DNA of 64,000 nt, taken from the NCBI GenBank assembly GCA_964407165.1, contig CAYOUJ010000003.1:24902-88901 (forward strand), written 5' to 3'. Both the position numbers and the translations under genes were made by a program. This document shows, one piece after another, positions 59,189-64,000 of this stretch (the stretch's first letter is position 1; each line of letters opens with the position of its first letter). The notes beneath the pieces are model-generated. The model was not told where the DNA came from. It did no database searches and was given only the letters and a program-made list of their open reading frames with translations. Source of the DNA: CAZPKH01 sp964407165 (lineage in GTDB: Bacteria > Bacteroidota > Bacteroidia > Bacteroidales > Muribaculaceae).

Positions 59189-60805
59189 TTAGAGATCAAC
59201 GGAGTAGGCAACCTTGGCCCAGTTGAGGACGTTGACACGGAGGGTGATGTAGAGGTCGCTCTCGTCGTCGGGGTCGTCGGGGTTAATCGGGGGCACGTCG
59301 GGGGAGCCGGGGCTGGCCACGGAGCCGACGCTGAGCTCATACCATGTGTTGCGGACCACGCCATAGCGGCCGAGGAAAGCAGCATTGTCGCCGCCGTAGG
59401 TGGTGTCGCCGAGCTTCCAGGGGGTGAGGTCGTCGCCGAAATGCTTGATGCGTGCGACGTAGTAGCACTCGCCGTTGAGGTAAGTCTGGAGGTAGTCGTA
59501 GCCCAGGTTGTCGCTGAGCTGCTTGAGCTGGTCGGCGGTAAGCTCTACAGAGTTGATGTAGAACATCCAAGTCTCCATCTTGCGGCTGCCGCCCTTTTCG
59601 GGGAAGTCGCCGAGGTTGACGTAAACCACGCTTTCATCGACGCCGAAGGTCTTGGCCACCTGCGAGCGGAGGTAGTCATGTAGCTGGTCAGGGGTGTAGA
59701 TGGTGGAGGACACGCCTACACGCATGAAGGTCTGACCCTCGGTGAAGCCGGCGGGGGTGAAGGAGGCCTTGAGGACTACGCGGGTGGTCTGGCCCTGCTT
59801 CTGGTGGTAGATGTCGAAGGTGTTCTCGAGGCAGTATGCCACGTCGGAGGCGGTGTAGGACAGAGCGGAGGCGCTGACGGTGTTAAAGTAATCATACACC
59901 TGCTGCTGCGTGGTGATGTCGGGGTCGTAGTTGGGGTCCTTGCTCCACAGGGCGCGGGTGAACGAGCCGGCGCCGCCGGTGAAGCGGCTGTTGGTCCAGA
60001 TGTCGGCGTATGAGTAGGTGAGGTTCTGCACGTTGCGTGCGCCGAAGGTGGTCTTGTTGGTGATGTCGAGGGCCCAGGCCTTGATGGTGACCTTGCCGCC
60101 GACGTAAGCCTCTGAGGTCACGCTCTTCTGCTCGAAGGAGGAGGGGGCAACAGAAACTTTTGCGACACCGCGCTCGACGTAGATATTGGCACCGACCTCG
60201 GTAGCGGTAGCTTCGGTGGATGCGATGGCGCCCTTGTTGATGCTTACGAGGGTAACAGGCATCTTGCCGTCGTTGTTATACTTGGGTGCGGAGGCCATGT
60301 AGAGGGGCTTTGAGGGGTCGAGAGTGACGGTGTTAGCCTTCTCGATCCACTCGCCGTAGGTTTGGCCTGCGGAGGGGAGGGCTATCTGGCCGTCATTGTT
60401 GAGCATCACGAAAGCGTAGTAGGTCTCCGAACCGTTGACCTTGATGTTGCCGGAAAGCTTGGCCACGCCCTTTGAGGTGGTGGTCACGTCGGCCTCGGAG
60501 GAGGCGTTCCAGCCCGAGAGGCCATTGAGGTTGTCGGCCTCGACGAAGGTGTAGGTCATCTCGTTGCCGGAGGTGTTGCCCTGCCATACAAGGAGGGTTG
60601 CGGAGGTGACGGCGTACTCGGAGGATGTGCCTTCCTGGTCGTAGGAGAAGGCGCGTGAGCCCTGGGTGGTGGGGAGATTGACACCGACGGCGAGGTAACC
60701 GGCGGTTTCGTTGGAGAGGTTGGTGTCTACTGCCGGCTCGTCGGAGGAGCAGGCAGCGAGTGCGAGCATAGCTGCAGAAGCGGCAAGATAATGCTTAAGG
60801 TTCAT
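59189..60805 (-). CDS. Mfa1-family major fimbrial subunit
   Basis: A 538-residue lipoprotein (lipobox LALAACSSDE), the likely shaft fimbrillin. The N-terminal domain has YLAVGVNLPTTQGSRAFSYD, with an arginine suited to protease cleavage before polymerisation. SETYYAFVMLNNDGQIALPS and MASAPKYNNDGKMPVTLVSI are further Mfa1 features. The C-terminal domain ends NTWYELSVGSVASPG, then LRVNVLNWAKVAYSVDL, the strand expected to exchange between subunits. It is the third gene of the operon, placed before the FimB/Mfa2-like anchor gene. Confidence 0.93.
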   Translation of the reverse strand: MNLKHYLAASAAMLALAACSSDEPAVDTNLSNETAGYLAVGVNLPTTQGSRAFSYDQEGTSSEYAVTSATLLVWQGNTSGNEMTYTFVEADNLNGLSGWNASSEADVTTTSKGVAKLSGNIKVNGSETYYAFVMLNNDGQIALPSAGQTYGEWIEKANTVTLDPSKPLYMASAPKYNNDGKMPVTLVSINKGAIASTEATATEVGANIYVERGVAKVSVAPSSFEQKSVTSEAYVGGKVTIKAWALDITNKTTFGARNVQNLTYSYADIWTNSRFTGGAGSFTRALWSKDPNYDPDITTQQQVYDYFNTVSASALSYTASDVAYCLENTFDIYHQKQGQTTRVVLKASFTPAGFTEGQTFMRVGVSSTIYTPDQLHDYLRSQVAKTFGVDESVVYVNLGDFPEKGGSRKMETWMFYINSVELTADQLKQLSDNLGYDYLQTYLNGECYYVARIKHFGDDLTPWKLGDTTYGGDNAAFLGRYGVVRNTWYELSVGSVASPGSPDVPPINPDDPDDESDLYITLRVNVLNWAKVAYSVDL

Positions 60806-60846
60806 GGTTATATTGGTTTTTAATGTTAATCAGAATGGTGGTGGGA

Positions 60847-62262
60847 TTATCGGGCGAGGTATTCAAGGCGGTCGAGTACTTTGAGGTTGTGCTCGGCCTC
60901 GGTGACGCCGAGGTTCTTGGCCTGCTCGAGGAGGGTGCGGGCGTCGGCGTAGCGGCCCTGCTTGAGGGCGAGAAGACCGCGGGCATGCACGGCCTGCGGG
61001 GTGTCGCCGGCTTTGGCGAGGTACCCGGCAGCCTTGTCGAGGTCGCCGGCGTTCAGCTCCATGCAGGCGGCGTTAAGGTTGGCCGTGGGGTCGTCGGGGA
61101 AGACGGTGACGGCGGTCTTGAAGACTTCGTTAAACTCGTCGGAGCCGGCGGGATATGTCTGCGCGACGAGGAACATCTCGTTGAGCGACAGATTCTTGGG
61201 ATTGGTCTTGAGCACCTCCTTTGCCTCGTCGATGGTCAGCGGGCGCACTACGTAGCTGACCTTGTAGTCGGAGTGACGGAGGGCCGGATACCATTCCTTG
61301 AGCATGAAAGCGTATGGCTGGGGATACTGGCGCTTCATGGCGGCGTCGCGCTGGTCGGGGTCTTGGACAGTGTCGATGATGCGTAGCAACGCGTCGCGGT
61401 CAGCCAGGTCGGACGCCTCGAGCAGGCGGCGCAAACCGTCCCAGTCCTCGGGGGTAGCCTCGGAGGTGAAGGTGCGGTCGGGCAGGTCGTAGAGGCTCTT
61501 GACGTAATCCTTCAGTGCGGCGGCACGGCCGGTGGCGAGGCGGGTGTTGTTCTTGTAGGTACCCTCGGGAGATGCGTAGCCGTGGATGTTGATGTTGGTG
61601 ATGGTGACGAAGGGGTCGTTCTTCACCAGGTCGATGGTCTGGATAATCTTTGCCAATTCGCCGCGGTTGCCCCGGTAGTCGGGACGGATGTCGGTCTTGT
61701 TGACGACGAAGTCGAGGAATGCCTGGCCTGACTCGTCGCGGTTTTTCTCAGCCTCTGCGGCGGGGGTTATGTAGGCGACGGCAATCTCCGGCGCGGGGGT
61801 ATAGTCAAGGTCGGCCAGATGAGTGCACGAGGTCTCCTTTAGCTCGCAGCAGCCGCAGCGGTCCTCGGCCATCACCACCTGCGAAACCTGCATCCAGTCC
61901 TGATAGGGCACCGAGCCAGAATAGCTGACGGTGTTGGTCTCCCCCTTGCACCAGTTCACCTCAATGGCGTCCTTGTCGGCCCAGGAGGGGTTGCGCTGTA
62001 TCTTGATCTGCATGTTTCGGCCGTAGATAGTCACGGGCTTATAATATGCCGTGTCGACACCGGGGGCGATGATGGCGGGGCGTAGGGTCACCTGGTCGTT
62101 GCGGCCGATCTTTGCGTCGGCGAGGTTGATGGTCATCTGCAGTTGCATCTGCCCGTCGCGGCGGAGCACCTGCACATCCTGGCAGCGGGCGCCTGTGTCG
62201 GCGAGGAGCGACTGTGCCGTCAGCGCGGCGGCGGCCATTATGATAAGTTTCACTAATTTCAT
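60847..62262 (-). CDS. DUF3868-domain fimbria-associated protein
   Basis: A 471-residue exported protein (signal MKLVKLIIMAAAALTAQSLL). The N-terminal DUF3868 region covers about 20-180 (VLRRDGQMQLQMTINLADAK, LRPAIIAPGVDTAYYKPVTI). The middle resembles an OmpA-like fold (VTITNINIHGYASPEGTYKN, NTRLATGRAAALKDYVK). TPR-like repeats end the protein (LNAACMELNAGDLDKAAGYL). DUF3868 genes are usually next to DUF3575 and fimbrillin genes in Bacteroidetes, as here, and may act in assembly or anchoring. The linkage to fimbriae is contextual. Confidence 0.88.
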   Translation of the reverse strand: MKLVKLIIMAAAALTAQSLLADTGARCQDVQVLRRDGQMQLQMTINLADAKIGRNDQVTLRPAIIAPGVDTAYYKPVTIYGRNMQIKIQRNPSWADKDAIEVNWCKGETNTVSYSGSVPYQDWMQVSQVVMAEDRCGCCELKETSCTHLADLDYTPAPEIAVAYITPAAEAEKNRDESGQAFLDFVVNKTDIRPDYRGNRGELAKIIQTIDLVKNDPFVTITNINIHGYASPEGTYKNNTRLATGRAAALKDYVKSLYDLPDRTFTSEATPEDWDGLRRLLEASDLADRDALLRIIDTVQDPDQRDAAMKRQYPQPYAFMLKEWYPALRHSDYKVSYVVRPLTIDEAKEVLKTNPKNLSLNEMFLVAQTYPAGSDEFNEVFKTAVTVFPDDPTANLNAACMELNAGDLDKAAGYLAKAGDTPQAVHARGLLALKQGRYADARTLLEQAKNLGVTEAEHNLKVLDRLEYLAR

Positions 62263-62284
62263 GGCGATGGTAAGTTACTTAGGG

Positions 62285-62854
62285 TCAGAACAGGTACATG
62301 AGCGACACGGCCACCTTTGTGGGGCCGAAATAATGGCGGGTCTCGTCGCGGAGGACGCGGTCGCAGTTGCCGTAAAGCTTGTAGGGTGAATAGGCGTATC
62401 CGATGCCGATGGAGGCCTCGATGTTCCAGTGCTGCGAGAGCATCCACTGGTAGCCGTAGGTGACGCCGGCGCCGATGTACCAGCCCTCGTAGTGGCGTCC
62501 CTCCTTGCCTTGGTCGGGGAGGAGTCCGAAGGGCATGTCGACGTTCTTGACGTTGTATTCGCCGCCGAGGAGGTGCACGCCGAAGAAGTGTCCGTTGAAG
62601 CTCTGGCAGAGCCAGTAGCGGTATTCCGGCTCGACGGACCAGATATGGACGTGCTTGTCATCGCCGAAGTTCCAGGGGTTGATAAGGCCGAACACCTGCA
62701 CGGTGCTCTTGCGGCCGACGGCAACTTCGGCGCCGATGTTGGGCGAAGTGGTAGCCCAGCCCAAGAGGTTGGTTTTCAGCGCCCACGACTCGGCAAAGGC
62801 GGAGAGGGAGGCACAAATCAGCATGGCTGATAGCAGCCATCTAAGACTTTTCAT
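62285..62854 (-). CDS. DUF3575 outer-membrane protein
   Basis: A 189-residue exported protein (signal MKSLRWLLSAMLICASLSAFA) with amphipathic beta strands rich in aromatic residues (WALKTNLLGWATTSPNIGAE, GHFFGVHLLGGEYNVKNVDM, YEGWYIGAGVTYGYQWML) and a terminal VAVSLMYLF, consistent with a small outer-membrane barrel. DUF3575 genes commonly start Bacteroidetes fimbrial operons. It is the first gene of the minus-strand operon running to 52355. Confidence 0.88.
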   Translation of the reverse strand: MKSLRWLLSAMLICASLSAFAESWALKTNLLGWATTSPNIGAEVAVGRKSTVQVFGLINPWNFGDDKHVHIWSVEPEYRYWLCQSFNGHFFGVHLLGGEYNVKNVDMPFGLLPDQGKEGRHYEGWYIGAGVTYGYQWMLSQHWNIEASIGIGYAYSPYKLYGNCDRVLRDETRHYFGPTKVAVSLMYLF

Positions 62855-62985
62855 GATAGTAGGTAAATATACTATGTTACAGGATAAACCCTAAGAGATG
62901 TGTCTGCAAAAGAGAGTATATCAGAGAATAGTAAGATTCAAGGAAATGATAATGTTAGTCTGATATGTCTTCGTCTAAACGCCCA

Positions 62986-62993
62986 CAAAATTA
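62986..62993 (-). promoter_or_regulatory. -7 element of the fimbrial operon promoter
   Basis: TAATTTTG on the minus strand matches TAnnTTTG, with only an A/T-rich -33 region about 20 bp further upstream. It gives a leader of about 125 nt before the ATG at 62854. There are no obvious invertible flanks. Confidence 0.5.
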
Positions 62994-63042
62994 GCAGTTA
63001 TGGTTAACAGAAAAAAATATCCAATATTAAACTTCGTTAAAA

Positions 63043-63774
63043 TTAGATATTCTCAATTTCTTTGCGTCGCAACTGCCAATATCGGCGTTCATCGGGTGGC
63101 ATCTTCTCGCAGGTGTATGAGAGCATAACGGCAGGCATCTGCCGGACATGGCTGTCAAGGAACTGCCGGACAGCCTCTTCTCCGCCGTGCTTCCACGCCT
63201 CGCGGAGCATCCATCCGGTGGCCTTGTGTAGCAGCGGCTCCGGAGCATCTATCAGCAGACGGGCACGGTCAAAGACAGTTTGCAGCCTTCCGCGCCGGAT
63301 AGTGATCCACGTGCTGACCATGGCTATGCGCCGCTGCCAGAGGGTGTGGTCGGGCTTTATCCACTCGTCCATTAGGGTCCACTCGGGGTGGTCGGCCTCG
63401 TGGTTGCCGATGATTTTGATGGCCGAAAGGTCAACGAGGTCCCAGTTATTTATATATGTGTGGAGTGAGAGATATGCATCGACTATCTCCTGCGAACGGC
63501 TCTTGAGGTAGTGCTGAACCATGATTAGGAGGCCGCACAGGCGCACCTCGTGTACCGGGTCGCGCACGAGCGCAACTGCATCGTCGAGCGACGTATTGCG
63601 CCAAGCCATTTTTACGACTTCGCGCACCTGCGGGTTTGAAACCCCTGCGAAGACATCACCCTCGGCATACTCTCCAGGTCCGGTCTTGAAGAAGCGCTGC
63701 ATATCTCTGGCCTTCCGACCATCGGCCATCATCAACACTGCCTCCCCAATATCCGCGGCAGTATATGCGTTCAC
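63043..63774 (-). CDS. AlkD-like DNA alkylation repair protein
   Basis: A 243-residue all-helical HEAT-like-repeat protein. Landmarks are MQRFFKTGPGEYAEGDVFAG, VRLCGLLIMVQHYLKS, NNWDLVDLSAIKIIGNH and LLHKATGWMLREAWKHGG. AlkD proteins are DNA glycosylases for alkylated bases; the tryptophan and acidic residues of that region (NNWDLVD) are present. The GTG start at 63774 overlaps the TGA stop of the upstream gene, so translation is probably coupled. Confidence 0.9.
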   Translation of the reverse strand: MNAYTAADIGEAVLMMADGRKARDMQRFFKTGPGEYAEGDVFAGVSNPQVREVVKMAWRNTSLDDAVALVRDPVHEVRLCGLLIMVQHYLKSRSQEIVDAYLSLHTYINNWDLVDLSAIKIIGNHEADHPEWTLMDEWIKPDHTLWQRRIAMVSTWITIRRGRLQTVFDRARLLIDAPEPLLHKATGWMLREAWKHGGEEAVRQFLDSHVRQMPAVMLSYTCEKMPPDERRYWQLRRKEIENI

Positions 63775-64000
63775 TTCTTAAGAGATTGAATGACAGCGAT
63801 GTCGAGGCCTGAGACTTTAGCAATGGTTTCTTCAGGAAGCCCAACATTAATCATTGCGCGCGCCATTTCATATTTCTCCTCCTGTCGGCCCTTCTCAATG
63901 CCTTTCTCCATGCCAATCTCAATACCCTCGGCACGGCCCTCGGCACGGCCCTCGGCTCGGCCCTCGGCTCGGCCCTCGGCTCGGCCCTCGGCTCGGCCCT
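63771..64000 (-). CDS. Probable Rpn-family nuclease, C-terminal end only
   Basis: The 76 visible codons encode repeated GRAEG units followed by EIGMEKGIEKGRQEEKYEMA and the helical tail ARAMINVGLPEETIAKVSGL. This tail is typical of the Rpn (recombination-promoting PD-(D/E)XK nuclease, formerly transposase_31-like) family of Bacteroidetes. The catalytic domain lies outside the window. Its TGA stop overlaps the GTG of the AlkD-like gene. Confidence 0.7.
   Translation of the reverse strand, partial: GRAEGRAEGRAEGRAEGRAEGRAEGIEIGMEKGIEKGRQEEKYEMARAMINVGLPEETIAKVSGLDIAVIQSLKK
63925..64000. repeat. 12-bp tandem repeat encoding GRAEG units
   Basis: More than six copies of GGCCCTCGGCTC or GGCCCTCGGCAC run to the window edge. 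They lie inside the coding region of the Rpn-like gene and keep its frame, adding four residues per unit. Confidence 0.9.

Noticed and set aside
62855..63042. Invertible (phase-variable) promoter for the fimbrial operon
   Set aside because: No pair of inverted repeats flanks the promoter and no recombinase gene is nearby.

Overview
The window reads as a GC-rich chromosome segment of a gut-type Bacteroidales bacterium, plausibly Muribaculaceae or a relative; the family-level placement is inference. The evidence is the recurring Bacteroidetes promoter (TTTG, a spacer of about 20 bp, then TAnnTTTG), the scarcity of Shine-Dalgarno sites, type IX secretion parts (PorD- and PorE-like), a FimB/Mfa-type fimbrial operon, a MurF-Alr fusion, a DUF6377 sensor-regulator, and DUF2723, GSCFA, DUF3575 and DUF3868 families. 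No rRNA, tRNA or CRISPR array was found. One 100-N assembly gap lies at 44389-44488.

Layout. 1-1.6 kb: 3'-truncated DUF2723 membrane glycosyltransferase (-). 1.9-9 kb: RND efflux operon (adaptor, pump, outer-membrane factor) and an LpxA-family acyltransferase (+). 9-18 kb: small genes in mixed orientation, including a DEDDh exonuclease, a WG-repeat membrane protein, a DJ-1/PfpI protein, an M1 aminopeptidase, a YgjP-like metallopeptidase and a membrane protein/winged-helix regulator pair with palindromic operators. 18-26 kb: a candidate sRNA, DUF6377 regulator, EamA permease, a secreted two-gene operon preceded by a long structured RNA, a DbpA-like helicase and an epimerase/threonine dehydrogenase. 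26-34 kb: a housekeeping run murI, dnaN, exonuclease, coaBC, porD, recN, rlmB. 34-41 kb: two secreted proteins with T9SS-like C-termini, a tRNA methyltransferase, engB, and a RelA/SpoT protein with a degenerate hydrolase site. 41-44.6 kb: a decayed IS3-type element, a probably truncated secreted protein, a second copy of the long structured RNA and a 30-bp GC-rich repeat array that contains the gap. 44.6-52 kb: a TPR protein, PorE-like lipoprotein, GSCFA protein and MurF-Alr. 52-63 kb (-): a six-gene fimbrial operon whose last two genes encode very large, modular, probably tip, subunits. 63-64 kb (-): AlkD-like protein and the 3' end of a probable Rpn-family gene.

The most interesting non-coding signal is a pair of roughly 320-345 nt RNAs (about 22826-23146 and 43741-44084, both - strand). 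They share a promoter, several conserved blocks, paired regions with compensatory changes and a terminator, and each lies 55-67 nt before the start codon of an unrelated secreted-protein gene. Also notable are a 92-bp promoter duplication around a small regulator operon, a MITE-like family with 17-bp inverted ends, a GC-rich repeat unit that also sits in frame inside two proteins, and many intergenic hairpins whose arms are built of short repeated words.
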